Shown piece after piece: positions 46,218 through 54,193 of a stretch of DNA of 64,000 nt. A program made the translations under genes and the position numbers. Numbering within the stretch: the first letter of the stretch is position 1; each line of letters opens with the position of its first letter. The stretch is from NCBI RefSeq assembly GCF_031085295.1, contig NZ_JAVFWO010000003.1, positions 1 to 64,000 of the forward strand. Reading direction: 5' to 3'. Under the pieces are notes generated by a model. That model had not been told where the DNA came from and searched no databases. It was given only the letters and a program-made list of their open reading frames with translations. Origin of the DNA: Microbacterium psychrotolerans. GTDB taxonomy: Bacteria > Actinomycetota > Actinomycetes > Actinomycetales > Microbacteriaceae.

Positions 46218-47402
46218 ATGTCCCTTCATCGCGAGAGCCGGGCCACCCCGGCACGCCCCACCCGCTGGCCCGTCGCTGCGGCGTTCGGGCTCCTCGGATC
46301 CGTCATCGTGGCCGTCATCGTGATGGCCTTCGTCTGGCCGGCCGCCACATCGCAGCCGCAGAACCTGCCGGTCGGCATCTCCGGGCCGGCCGAGGCGGTG
46401 AGCGCCGTCGAAGACAAGCTCGCCGAGCAGGAGCCCGCGCCCTTCGACCTCAGCGAGGTCGGCTCGCGCGACGACGCGGTCTCGCAGATCGAATCGCGCG
46501 AGCTCTACGGCGCCATCCTGCTCGGCGACGATCCCGAGGTGCTGATCGCGACCGCCGCGAGCCCGGTCGCGGCTGCGGCGCTCCGCGGCGTGGCGACCCA
46601 GCTCCAGACGCAGATAGACAGCACCGCGAAAGCGGCCCTGACCGAGCAGCTGATCGCGATCGTCGGCGCGCTGAAGTCCGGTCAGATGCCGCAGGTGCCC
46701 GAGGGCGCGACGGGATCCGCTCCCGAGATCCCGACCGTGACCGTCACCGACGTCGTGCCGCTCGCCGAGGGCGACAGCACCGGCGCCGGGCTCGCGGCAT
46801 CCGTCTTCCCGCTCGTGCTGGGCGGCATGCTCGGCGGCATCCTGCTGACGCTGCTCGTGCAGGGGGTCGTGCGGCGCCTCATCGGACTGGTCGTCTTCGG
46901 TGTTGTCGCGGGCGCGCTGATCACGCTCGTCATGCAGACCTGGTTCGGGATGCTGACGGGCGACTGGCTGATGAACGCCACCGTCATCGGGCTCGGCGTG
47001 AGCGCCACGTCGGCGCTCATCATCGGCCTCGCGGCGCTGATGGGTCCTCCCGGTATCGCCGTCGGCGCGATCATCACGATGTTCATCGCCAACCCGATCG
47101 CCGGTGCCGCGATGCCGCCGCAGTTCCTGCCGGAGCCGTGGGGTGCGGTGGGCCAGTTCTTCGTGCCGGGCGCGTCGGCGACGCTGCTGCGGTCGGTGAT
47201 GTATTTCCCGGATGCGGCCACGGCGGCGCAGTGGATCATCCTGGGCGCCTGGCTCGTGGGCGGTGTCGTGCTCGCGCTCGTCGGACACCAGCGCACGCGC
47301 GCCGAGCTCACGCCGCCGGAGCGTCAGCTCGAGCCCGCGGAGCCACCGACGTCGGGCGCGTCAGCGCCATCACTCGAACCGGCCGAGCCGCTCGCGCGCT
47401 GA
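46218..47402 (+). CDS. YhgE/Pip-like integral membrane protein under TetR control
   Basis: 394 residues from ATG 46218 (AAGGAGG five bases before). One N-terminal membrane helix (about 12-40), a 170-residue extracytoplasmic stretch (PVGISGPAEAV, YGAILLGDDP), then five or six helices (about 210-375), the topology of YhgE/Pip and ABC-2-type permease relatives. The short Ser/Pro tail is disordered. Divergent from the TetR regulator with tandem operators. Probably an export or envelope-stress component; substrate unknown. Confidence 0.75.
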   Translation: MSLHRESRATPARPTRWPVAAAFGLLGSVIVAVIVMAFVWPAATSQPQNLPVGISGPAEAVSAVEDKLAEQEPAPFDLSEVGSRDDAVSQIESRELYGAILLGDDPEVLIATAASPVAAAALRGVATQLQTQIDSTAKAALTEQLIAIVGALKSGQMPQVPEGATGSAPEIPTVTVTDVVPLAEGDSTGAGLAASVFPLVLGGMLGGILLTLLVQGVVRRLIGLVVFGVVAGALITLVMQTWFGMLTGDWLMNATVIGLGVSATSALIIGLAALMGPPGIAVGAIITMFIANPIAGAAMPPQFLPEPWGAVGQFFVPGASATLLRSVMYFPDAATAAQWIILGAWLVGGVVLALVGHQRTRAELTPPERQLEPAEPPTSGASAPSLEPAEPLAR

Positions 47403-47425
47403 CCCGCCGCGACCTCGATGCACGT

Positions 47426-47459
47426 GTTCCGGCGTCGCCCCGACGGGCGGCGCCGGAAC
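47426..47459 (+). terminator. Hairpin terminator after the membrane protein gene
   Basis: A 15-base stem (GTTCCGGCGTCGCCC with GGGCGGCGCCGGAAC, one G-U) and a CGAC loop, starting 24 bases after the stop. Followed by AGTCTTCG. Confidence 0.65.
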
Positions 47460-47498
47460 CAGTCTTCGCGCGGCGAGGCGCGTGGCTAGTCTGTTCGC

Positions 47499-48698
47499 GT
47501 GGACGACCTCGAACCGACGCTGCTGGTGATCCCGATCCTGGCGGTGCTCGCGCCACTGCTGGCGCGGGGGATCGGCCGGTGGATACGCGTCCCGGTCGTG
47601 GTGTTCGAACTGGTGCTCGGCATCCTGGTCGGTCCCGCCGTGCTCGGCTGGGCGGTGCCGAGCGAGTTCATCGACGCCCTGTCGGAGTTCGGGCTCGCGA
47701 TGCTCTTCTTCGTCGCGGGCACCGAGATCGAGTTCGGGTCCTTCCGCGGCCGCCTCGGTCGCCGCGCGACCCTCGGGTGGCTCATCAGCCTCGCCGCCGG
47801 CATCGCCGCGGGCTTCCTGCTCGCGTCCGGCGAGGCGGCGATCGTGATCGGCGTCGCGCTGTGCTCGACGGCTCTCGGAACCCTGTTGCCCATCCTCCGC
47901 GACGCCGGCGAGCTGCCCACGCCATTCGGCAAGGCCGTCGCCGCCATCGGCGCCGTCGGCGAGTTCGGTCCGCTCATCGCGATCTCGATCTTCCTCGGCG
48001 GCCGCGAACCCGGTGTGTCGACCGTCGTGCTCGCCCTCTTCGCGGCGTTCGCGGGGCTCGCCATCTGGCTCGCGTTCCGCGTTCCGCGGGGCGCGATGCA
48101 CGCGTTCGTGAGCTCCACGCTGCACACGTCCGGGCAGTTCGCGATCCGCGTGGTCTTCGTCATCCTCTCGGCGCTCGTGGCGCTCAGCATCGCCCTCGAC
48201 CTCGACATGCTGCTCGGCGCCTTCACGGCCGGCATCATCTGGCGCCTCCTCATGCGCGATGCGTCCGAGCCCGACCGCAAAGCAGTCGAGAGCAAGATCG
48301 AAGGTGTCGCGTTCGGCTTCCTCGTGCCGATCTTCTTCATCTACACCGGGGTCACCTTCGACCTGGAGGCACTCCTCGAGGACCCGAGCACGTTCCTGCT
48401 GGTCCCGGTCGTGCTCGTGGCGCTGCTGCTGGTCCGCGGGCTGCCGTCGACCCTCGCCGCTCCGGTGGGATCATCGCGGCGTGATCGGGTGTCCATCGCA
48501 CTGCTCGGCGCCACCGGGCTGCCCGTCATCGTCGCGGTCACGCAGATCGGGGTCGACGAGAACATCCTGACGACTGCGCACCAGACCGTGCTCGTCGCCG
48601 GCGGCATGCTGTCGGTCCTCCTGTTCCCCCTCATCGGCATGGCGCTGCGCGGTGAGCGGGTCAAGGCCACTCCGGCTCTCGAGGACGACATGGCGTGA
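47499..48698 (+). CDS. Cation/proton antiporter, KefB/CPA2 type
   Basis: 399 residues from GTG 47499 with about 11-12 membrane helices. The CPA2 core is visible: LGILVGPAVLGWAVPSEFIDALSEFGLAMLFFVAGTEIEF, a GVALCSTALGTLLPILRDAGEL region, and VGEFGPLIAISIFLG. No C-terminal TrkA-N domain. Exchanges Na+ or K+ for protons. The stop overlaps the next gene's GTG. Confidence 0.85.
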   Translation: MDDLEPTLLVIPILAVLAPLLARGIGRWIRVPVVVFELVLGILVGPAVLGWAVPSEFIDALSEFGLAMLFFVAGTEIEFGSFRGRLGRRATLGWLISLAAGIAAGFLLASGEAAIVIGVALCSTALGTLLPILRDAGELPTPFGKAVAAIGAVGEFGPLIAISIFLGGREPGVSTVVLALFAAFAGLAIWLAFRVPRGAMHAFVSSTLHTSGQFAIRVVFVILSALVALSIALDLDMLLGAFTAGIIWRLLMRDASEPDRKAVESKIEGVAFGFLVPIFFIYTGVTFDLEALLEDPSTFLLVPVVLVALLLVRGLPSTLAAPVGSSRRDRVSIALLGATGLPVIVAVTQIGVDENILTTAHQTVLVAGGMLSVLLFPLIGMALRGERVKATPALEDDMA

Positions 48699-49180
48699 GC
48701 ACCCTCGAGCTCTTCGACGCCGTCCGCGCGCGGCTCGCCGGCGCCCCGCGCGAAGCGCTCGGGGAGGTCGTCGTGCCGCGGCGCATCCTCGGGGTCGCGC
48801 GCGCCCCGCGCGTCGAGCGCCGCGGTGGCGCGTGGCACCTGGGCGTGCTGCTGCTCACCGACGACGCCGTGCTCGCGACGGGAGACATCGTCCGCGCGCG
48901 TCAGGAGGCCCGGCGCGGCTACACCGCCGAGTCCCAACGGCAGCGCGCCGAGCTCGCCGCAGCCGCCCGGCGCGGCGGGTTCGCGGAGGGTGAGATCGTG
49001 CACGTCGGATGGCGGATGCTGCAGCCCGACGTCCTCGACACCGGCGGGGAGTCCGGCCCCCTCGTCGCAGTGGAGGGCATGCCGCGCGTGCGGTGGAGCG
49101 CGGCCGGGGGACTCATGCCGTTGGAGGCATATCTCGCCGAGCGGGTGGCACTGCTGCTCGACCCTCCACCTGGCGCCTGA
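48695..49180 (+). CDS. Conserved hypothetical protein, coupled to the antiporter gene
   Basis: 161 residues from GTG 48695, which overlaps the antiporter stop (GTGA), so the two are co-translated. A soluble protein with LGVARAPRVERRGGAWHLGVLLL, GDIVRARQEARRGYTAESQRQRAEL and a predicted alpha/beta fold. Some actinobacterial relatives are labelled glutaminase, but no glutaminase motif is visible. Unknown function. Confidence 0.65.
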   Translation: MSTLELFDAVRARLAGAPREALGEVVVPRRILGVARAPRVERRGGAWHLGVLLLTDDAVLATGDIVRARQEARRGYTAESQRQRAELAAAARRGGFAEGEIVHVGWRMLQPDVLDTGGESGPLVAVEGMPRVRWSAAGGLMPLEAYLAERVALLLDPPPGA

Positions 49181-49255
49181 CAGGGCCTGCTATCGGCCGG
49201 AGCGCGACCTGTCAATGCGCTCCGCGGGAGCGAGGGGCGGCCGTAGCGTGTGAGC

Positions 49256-50056
49256 ATGGCCGCACGGGATCTCACTCGACAGATCGTCGTCATCAGCGCG
49301 TTCTGCTTCATGATCGTCGCCGCCATGGTCGGCACCGGCCTGTTCGGCGGTACCGCCGTGCAGGATCTGCAGGAGGGGGCACTCGACCAGGACGGCTCGT
49401 ACCTCGCACCCGCGCGACCCGCGTTCTCGATCTGGTCGGCGATCTACCTCGGCCTCTTCGCGTACACGATCTGGCAGGCGCTGCCCCGGCAGCGGGGCAG
49501 TGAACGACAGCGCGCGCTCGGCTGGCTCATCGCCGGAACGATGGCCCTCAACGGGCTGTGGCTGGTCACCGCCCAGTTCGGCTCGCTGGCACTCACCGTC
49601 CTCGCCATCATCGTGCTGCTGGCCCTCCTCGGCGTCACCTTCCACCGCACGGTCATCGAGCCGGCGGACGGCTGGGCCGACCGGCTGCTCGTAGACGGTG
49701 TCACCGGCCTGCACCTCGGGTGGGTGACGCTGGCGACCGTCGCGAACATCGCCGCCTGGCTGACGTCCATCGCGCCGCCCGAGTGGGGGGACGCGGCCGA
49801 GCTGTGGGGCGTCGTCGTACTCATCGTGGTCGCCGTCGTCGGGCTCGGCATCGAGGCGGCGAGCCGATGGCGGCTCGGCCCTGCGCTCGCCCTCGCGTGG
49901 GGGCTGATCTGGCTGGCGGTGGGTCGTCTCACCGGCGAACCCTCCAGCGCGGCGATCGGCTGGACGGCCGTGGTCGTCGCCGTCCTGATCCTCGGCTCTG
50001 CGATCGTGGGCACGGTCCTCCGCGAGGCGACGGCCGTCCGCAACGCCGAGGCGTGA
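49256..50056 (+). CDS. TspO-like tryptophan-rich sensory membrane protein
   Basis: 266 residues; ATG 49256 (GTG 49250 also possible). Six to seven hydrophobic helices. The block APARPAFSIWSAIYLGLFAYTIWQALP resembles TspO/MBR signatures, and GWLIAGTMALNGLWLV supports it, although the protein is longer than a five-helix TspO. Actinobacterial proteins of this kind are called tryptophan-rich sensory proteins. Ligand unknown. Followed convergently by the amidotransferase gene, two bases apart. Confidence 0.6.
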   Translation: MAARDLTRQIVVISAFCFMIVAAMVGTGLFGGTAVQDLQEGALDQDGSYLAPARPAFSIWSAIYLGLFAYTIWQALPRQRGSERQRALGWLIAGTMALNGLWLVTAQFGSLALTVLAIIVLLALLGVTFHRTVIEPADGWADRLLVDGVTGLHLGWVTLATVANIAAWLTSIAPPEWGDAAELWGVVVLIVVAVVGLGIEAASRWRLGPALALAWGLIWLAVGRLTGEPSSAAIGWTAVVVAVLILGSAIVGTVLREATAVRNAEA

Positions 50057-50058
50057 GG

Positions 50059-50802
50059 TCAGGCGGGACCGAAACGCTCGGCGAACGCGCGCAGCAGACG
50101 CGCCGGCTGACTGACGGATGCCGCGAGCACGCGGCCCGCGATCGCGTCGTAGTCCGCGGAGTCGAAGTAGCCGTCGTCGCGGTACGCCGCCATGCGCTCG
50201 GTGAACGCCTTGGTGGTCGGCTCGGGGTGGAACTGGGTCGCGTAGAGCCTGTCGCCGACCCGATAAGCCTGGATGGGGCATCCGTCGTTCCGTGCCAGCA
50301 GGACCGCGCCGGGCGGGGGCGACTCCGTGCCCTCCTTGTGGGCGGTGAGCGCGGTGAAGCGGTGCGCCAGTGCTCCGAACAGCGGGTCGCTCGCGGCATC
50401 CGCGGTGAGCTCCACAGCAACCGGGCCGGTGTCCTCGGGGAACGCGCGGCTGACGGTTCCGCCGAGCGTGCGGGTCGCGATACCGATCCCGTAGCAGGTG
50501 AACAGCGACGCGGGTCCTCCGCCGTCGGCCGTGGCTTCGGCGATGCGCGCCAGGTCGGCCTCGAGGCGCCGCTGCGCGTCTGTCTTCGTCGACTCCGGGT
50601 CCGTGACGTTGAAGGGGCTGCCGCCGATCAGGAAACCCGCGTACCGCTCGAAGACGTCGTCGGGCAGCGGCTCGCGCACGAGGTCGTGACGTGCGAGCCG
50701 GCTCTCGTCGACGCGCATCGCGGCCCGGAACGACTCGTACTCGGCGGCCGCCGCGCCCAGCTGCGGCCGCACGCAGACATAGAGCAGCGGCGCGGTCGTC
50801 AT
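50059..50802 (-). CDS. Class I glutamine amidotransferase-like protein
   Basis: 247 residues in the GMP-synthase-like GATase1 family. The nucleophile Cys is in ASLFTCYGIGIATRTLGG (about residue 101), and the second pair of the triad is in ATQFHPEPTTKAF (His and Glu). GFLIGGSPFNVTDP forms the oxyanion side. Probably a stand-alone amidase or gamma-glutamyl hydrolase-type enzyme; partner unknown. Confidence 0.85.
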   Translation of the reverse strand: MTTAPLLYVCVRPQLGAAAAEYESFRAAMRVDESRLARHDLVREPLPDDVFERYAGFLIGGSPFNVTDPESTKTDAQRRLEADLARIAEATADGGGPASLFTCYGIGIATRTLGGTVSRAFPEDTGPVAVELTADAASDPLFGALAHRFTALTAHKEGTESPPPGAVLLARNDGCPIQAYRVGDRLYATQFHPEPTTKAFTERMAAYRDDGYFDSADYDAIAGRVLAASVSQPARLLRAFAERFGPA

Positions 50803-50926
50803 GCACGAATTCTAGGTCTCGGGTCGCAGCGCGCGCGAAAGAGGCGACATCCGCCGTATTCGGCCGGTATTCGTGTATCAAACCCGCACTATCGCGCTCG
50901 GGCATGGTGTGGACAGAATGGGCGCT

Positions 50927-51544
50927 ATGACGCAGGCCGGCGCCGAGCCATCCGTCGACTCCGCGGAGCCGGCGCGATGGGAGCGCGCCGCCGCACTCTT
51001 CGTGCGGTGGCGTGAAGGTGACAGCCGTGCGATGGACGAGCTCGTCCGCCTGATGACGCCGCCGTTGTGGCACGTCGTGCGGGCGTACGGAGTCGACCCT
51101 GCGCTGGCACAGGACGTCGTGCAGACGACCTGGCTGACGCTGGTACGCCGCCACGAGACCATCAACGACCCGCTCGCGGTGTCGGGATGGCTCACGATGT
51201 GCGCGCGCCGCGAGGCGTGGCGGGTCGGCAAGCAGCATCGGCGCGCCGATGCCACCGAGGCCGAGTCGCTCGAACCGCACCTTCCTGTCCACGAATCCGC
51301 CGAGCAGACCGCGGCGCAGGACGACGAGACCCGTCGCCTCTGGACAGCGGTCGCCACGCTCAACGATCGATGCCAGCGCCTGCTGCGGATCGTCGCGTTC
51401 GAGGACCGCCCCGACTATGCCCGCATCGCAGAGGACCTCGCGATGCCCATCGGATCGATCGGACCGACCCGCCAGCGCTGCCTCGCAAAGCTTCGCGCCG
51501 TCCTCGAGGGCGACGGATGGAGAGGTGACGACGATGGAAACTGA
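50927..51544 (+). CDS. ECF-like sigma-70 family RNA polymerase sigma factor
   Basis: 205 residues from ATG 50927 (ATG 50918 also possible). Region 2 is LFVRWREGDSRAMDELVRLMTPPLWHVVRAYGVDPALAQDVVQTTWLTLVRR, and region 4 includes LLRIVAFEDRPDYARIAEDLAMPIGSIGPTRQRCLAKLRAVL. No transmembrane anti-sigma gene is next to it; the following gene (overlap 11 bases) encodes a small soluble protein. First gene of the sigma, small protein, subtilisin-like protease, TPR-CHAT cassette. Probably transcribes the cassette or a stress regulon; target promoter unknown. Confidence 0.88.
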   Translation: MTQAGAEPSVDSAEPARWERAAALFVRWREGDSRAMDELVRLMTPPLWHVVRAYGVDPALAQDVVQTTWLTLVRRHETINDPLAVSGWLTMCARREAWRVGKQHRRADATEAESLEPHLPVHESAEQTAAQDDETRRLWTAVATLNDRCQRLLRIVAFEDRPDYARIAEDLAMPIGSIGPTRQRCLAKLRAVLEGDGWRGDDDGN

Positions 51545-52001
51545 GGACTTCGCGGCCGACGCCGCGCTCTTCGCACGCATGCGCCGGATGTGGGCGGAGG
51601 TCGACCCCGTGCCGGCCGACCTGGTCGACCGCATGGTGGCCGCGGTCGCCGTCGAGGACCTCTCGCGCGAGTACGCGCTGCTGACGCTTGTCGAGGGGAC
51701 TCTCGCCGCCGTCCGCGGCGAGACCGACACCGCGACGCTGCAGTTCAGCGACGGCACCACCAGCGTGCTGCTGCACGTGACTGCGACCGAGAGCGGCGAT
51801 CGACGCGTGGACGGATGGGTGGATGCCGCCGCACTCGCCATCCGGCTGGTGCAGGGCGACCGCGAATGGTCGGCCGAACCGGGCGAGCACGGACGGTTCG
51901 CCTTCGACGAGGTCACGCCAGGGGTGGCGCGGCTCCGTCTCGTCGTGCGTGACGCCGACGGCGCGCTGCGCGACTTCCAGACGCCTCAGTTCGAGGTCTG
52001 A
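51534..52001 (+). CDS. Small cytosolic protein, carboxypeptidase-regulatory-like beta domain, possible sigma partner
   Basis: 155 residues, start 11 bases inside the end of the sigma gene. The N-terminal helical part (about residues 12-45, ARMRRMWAEVDPVPADLVDRM) is followed by an all-beta part. The end GRFAFDEVTPGVARLRLVV resembles the G-x-F-x-F-x2-V-x-P-G-x2-x-L/R pattern of carboxypeptidase regulatory-like domains. No signal peptide or membrane helix. The tight coupling suggests a sigma-binding regulator or a carrier that senses substrate. No precise family recognised. Confidence 0.65.
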   Translation: METEDFAADAALFARMRRMWAEVDPVPADLVDRMVAAVAVEDLSREYALLTLVEGTLAAVRGETDTATLQFSDGTTSVLLHVTATESGDRRVDGWVDAAALAIRLVQGDREWSAEPGEHGRFAFDEVTPGVARLRLVVRDADGALRDFQTPQFEV

Positions 52002-52025
52002 CCAGCAGTTCGAAGTACGGGAGAC

Positions 52026-52054
52026 GGATGCCGCGGCCTGGGGGCCGCGGATCC
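52026..52054 (+). terminator. Intercistronic hairpin before the subtilisin-like gene
   Basis: GGAT-G-CCGCGGCC pairs with GGCCGCGGATCC (one bulged G, loop TGGG). It lies between the small regulator and the protease gene; the protease RBS (GAGGAGA) follows. No T tract, so it may lower or attenuate expression rather than fully terminate. Confidence 0.4.
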
Positions 52055-52074
52055 GCTGTGTGTGAGGAGAAGAC

Positions 52075-54123
52075 ATGGTGGACGACGGAGCAGTCGGCGG
52101 ATCGTGGCGCGACCGGGTGAAGGCCGGCGCGCCGCGGGGAGTGCCGCTCGATCCCGGTCGGGATGTCGTGCCCGGCGTGCAGGCGTTCCCGTCGGCGTAC
52201 GCTCCCGGCCATCTGCTCATCTCCGGCGAGCCGACGGAAGCGGAGGGGGCGCTGCTCGCGGCGGCGCATGAACTGGGATGGGAGCTCGATCTCGAGGAGG
52301 TCCGGCCGGTCCGCGACGACGAGCCCGCCTTGACGAGGGCGCGGATCATCCAGCTTCCGAGCGACAACCGCGACGACGAGCCGGTTCCCGCCGTGGATGC
52401 GTGGCGGCTGCTCCAGCACGCGCGGCGTCTGGCCATCGAGGAGGCGGAACTCGAGAATCGGATCCGAGAAGAGCGGGACCGGATCGCGGCAGAGAAGAAG
52501 AAGGCCGATTCCTCCGAGGACGGTGAGGCGGCCGGTGGCGCGCAGACCGATCCGCGCGCGCTGTCCGATGACGACGCTGCCGCCCTGGGGGTGAGCGAGG
52601 AGCGGATTCGGCAGCTCCGTCGCGAGGTGCGTCGCGACGTGGCCATGGCAGCCGCACGCGCCGCTGACCCGGTTCGCGCCGAGACCCGATCGCGGGCCCC
52701 CCGGGCGCCGTTGGTGGCGGTGCCGTCTGCCGACACGGGCGCATTGCGCAATGTGAGCCTCGACCACGTTCTGACGATCGACCCGGTGGGGGTCAATCCG
52801 CATGGGATGACGAACCCGCACGGGATGACGAACCCGCACGGGATGACGAACCCGCACGGGATGACGAACCCGCATGGGATGACCAACCCCAGCGGCACCG
52901 CGGGCTACGCCTATCCCGGGACGGGCGGGCTCGAACTCGTGTCGTTCCTCGGCACACCGCCTCGTCGCACCCGCGCGGTGGCGGAGGGTGGCCGCCGGCC
53001 CGTCGTCGCCGTCGTGGACACCGGGTGCGGCATCCATCCCTGGCTCCCCGCCGAGCCGGGCCCGCAGACCCGGCCCGAACGGTCCGGGCCCGCGCGTTTC
53101 GACGACATCGAGGACGAGGGTGATGACACCATCGACGGACTCGATCCTGTACTCGTCCGCCGTCGACTCCCGTGGAAGACCGGCACGGGCGACGTCATCG
53201 GTGTCGAGGATCCGCTCACGGATCCCGAGACATACGGCGATCAGTCCGGCCCCCTCGACGGGTTCCTCGACGCCGCGTCCGGGCACGGCACGTTCGTCTG
53301 CGGCATCATCCGTCAGGTGTGTCCGGAGGCGAATCTCATCTCGATCCGTGTCGCCGACAGCAACGGCGCGGTGCTCGAAAGCGAACTGATCGATGCGCTC
53401 GAGGACCTTGCACTCTGGATGGACTCGGACAAGGAGCGCAACGTCGTCGACGTGGTGAGCCTCTCGCTCGGCTATTACCACGAGACGCCGGAGGACGGAC
53501 GGTTCAGTCTGAGGCTGCACAAGGCGCTGGTGGCGCTGCGCAGCAGAGGCTGCGTCGTCGTCTGCTCCGCGGGAAACGACGCGACGAACCGGCCGGCGTT
53601 CCCGGCTGCGCTCTGGGCGGGCGGCGATCCGGAGCTGGGACTGACCGAGCCCCACGACATCGCCCCACACATCGCCGTGGGGGCCCTCAACCCCCAGGCC
53701 ACGTCGGTCGCGCTGTACAGCAACATCGGACAGTGGGTGACGACGTTCGCTCCCGGGACCTCCGTCGTCAGCGCGTTCCCGCAGTTCGAGGGCGGCGTTC
53801 AGGCCGGCACTCGCGCGGACCGAGAGAATCGCCGCCGGCAGAGCCTCGACCCCGACGACTTCTCAGGCGGCTACGCGATCTGGAGCGGAACGTCGTTCGC
53901 GGCACCGTTTGTCGCGGGCCGCATCGCCCGCGCCCTCGCGCCGTCACTCATGGGGTCCACGTCGGCCAAGTCCGCAGCGGTGCCCGGCGACCCGATCGAC
54001 GCGGCGCTCAGGTGGGTGAAGATGCGCGACATGTCGTCTTCGCAGCAGGCTCCCGACGGTGCACACAGTCAGGCTGCACAAGCGGTCGGTCGGGCCGCAC
54101 GTCCGGTCCAGCCGCAGCCCTAG
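52075..54123 (+). CDS. Cytoplasmic S8 subtilisin-like serine protease with NPHGMT repeats
   Basis: 682 residues, no signal peptide or membrane helix, so intracellular. An N-terminal 230-residue region with a charged coiled coil (about residues 122-150) precedes five NPHGMT repeats (241-270). The peptidase domain follows. The catalytic triad is complete: Asp315 in VVAVVDTGCGIHPW, His404 in AASGHGTFVCGII, Ser607 in IWSGTSFAAPFVAGR. Substrates are probably neighbouring or host proteins. Between regulator and TPR-CHAT genes, flanked by hairpins. The ordered N-terminal region may be an inhibitory or targeting part (inference). Confidence 0.9.
   Translation: MVDDGAVGGSWRDRVKAGAPRGVPLDPGRDVVPGVQAFPSAYAPGHLLISGEPTEAEGALLAAAHELGWELDLEEVRPVRDDEPALTRARIIQLPSDNRDDEPVPAVDAWRLLQHARRLAIEEAELENRIREERDRIAAEKKKADSSEDGEAAGGAQTDPRALSDDDAAALGVSEERIRQLRREVRRDVAMAAARAADPVRAETRSRAPRAPLVAVPSADTGALRNVSLDHVLTIDPVGVNPHGMTNPHGMTNPHGMTNPHGMTNPHGMTNPSGTAGYAYPGTGGLELVSFLGTPPRRTRAVAEGGRRPVVAVVDTGCGIHPWLPAEPGPQTRPERSGPARFDDIEDEGDDTIDGLDPVLVRRRLPWKTGTGDVIGVEDPLTDPETYGDQSGPLDGFLDAASGHGTFVCGIIRQVCPEANLISIRVADSNGAVLESELIDALEDLALWMDSDKERNVVDVVSLSLGYYHETPEDGRFSLRLHKALVALRSRGCVVVCSAGNDATNRPAFPAALWAGGDPELGLTEPHDIAPHIAVGALNPQATSVALYSNIGQWVTTFAPGTSVVSAFPQFEGGVQAGTRADRENRRRQSLDPDDFSGGYAIWSGTSFAAPFVAGRIARALAPSLMGSTSAKSAAVPGDPIDAALRWVKMRDMSSSQQAPDGAHSQAAQAVGRAARPVQPQP
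52795..52884 (+). repeat. Five tandem 18-base repeats encoding NPHGMT
   Basis: Units at 52795-52812, 52813-52830, 52831-52848, 52849-52866 and 52867-52884 differ at only a few third positions (CAC/CAT, AAT/AAC). A degenerate sixth (AACCCCAGCGGC) follows. In frame with the protease; recent expansion is likely. Confidence 0.95.
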
Positions 54124-54132
54124 AGACGTCGC

Positions 54133-54161
54133 GCGACCGGCGACGCCCGTTCGCCGGTCGC
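54133..54161 (+). terminator. Hairpin between the protease and TPR-CHAT genes
   Basis: GCGACCGGCG and CGCCGGTCGC are perfect ten-base arms around a nine-base loop, nine bases after the protease stop. It could terminate most transcripts or protect the upstream mRNA; the CHAT gene starts 32 bases later. Confidence 0.5.
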
Positions 54162-54193
54162 ACTCGTCCCTCTCGGGGGTCCATCATTGCTGT

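Noticed and set aside
45306..47288. 660-residue minus-strand frame
   Set aside because: Antisense to the alarmone synthetase and membrane protein genes; the true TetR gene is in another frame.
49190..51916. 908-residue minus-strand frame
   Set aside because: Antisense to the TspO-like, amidotransferase and sigma genes; no domain.
52795..52884. Possible CRISPR or direct-repeat array
   Set aside because: 18-base units without spacers and in frame; a coding repeat.
54059..54193. Longer N-terminus of the CHAT protein
   Set aside because: Arg/Ser/His-rich, overlaps the protease gene and has no TPR-like sequence.
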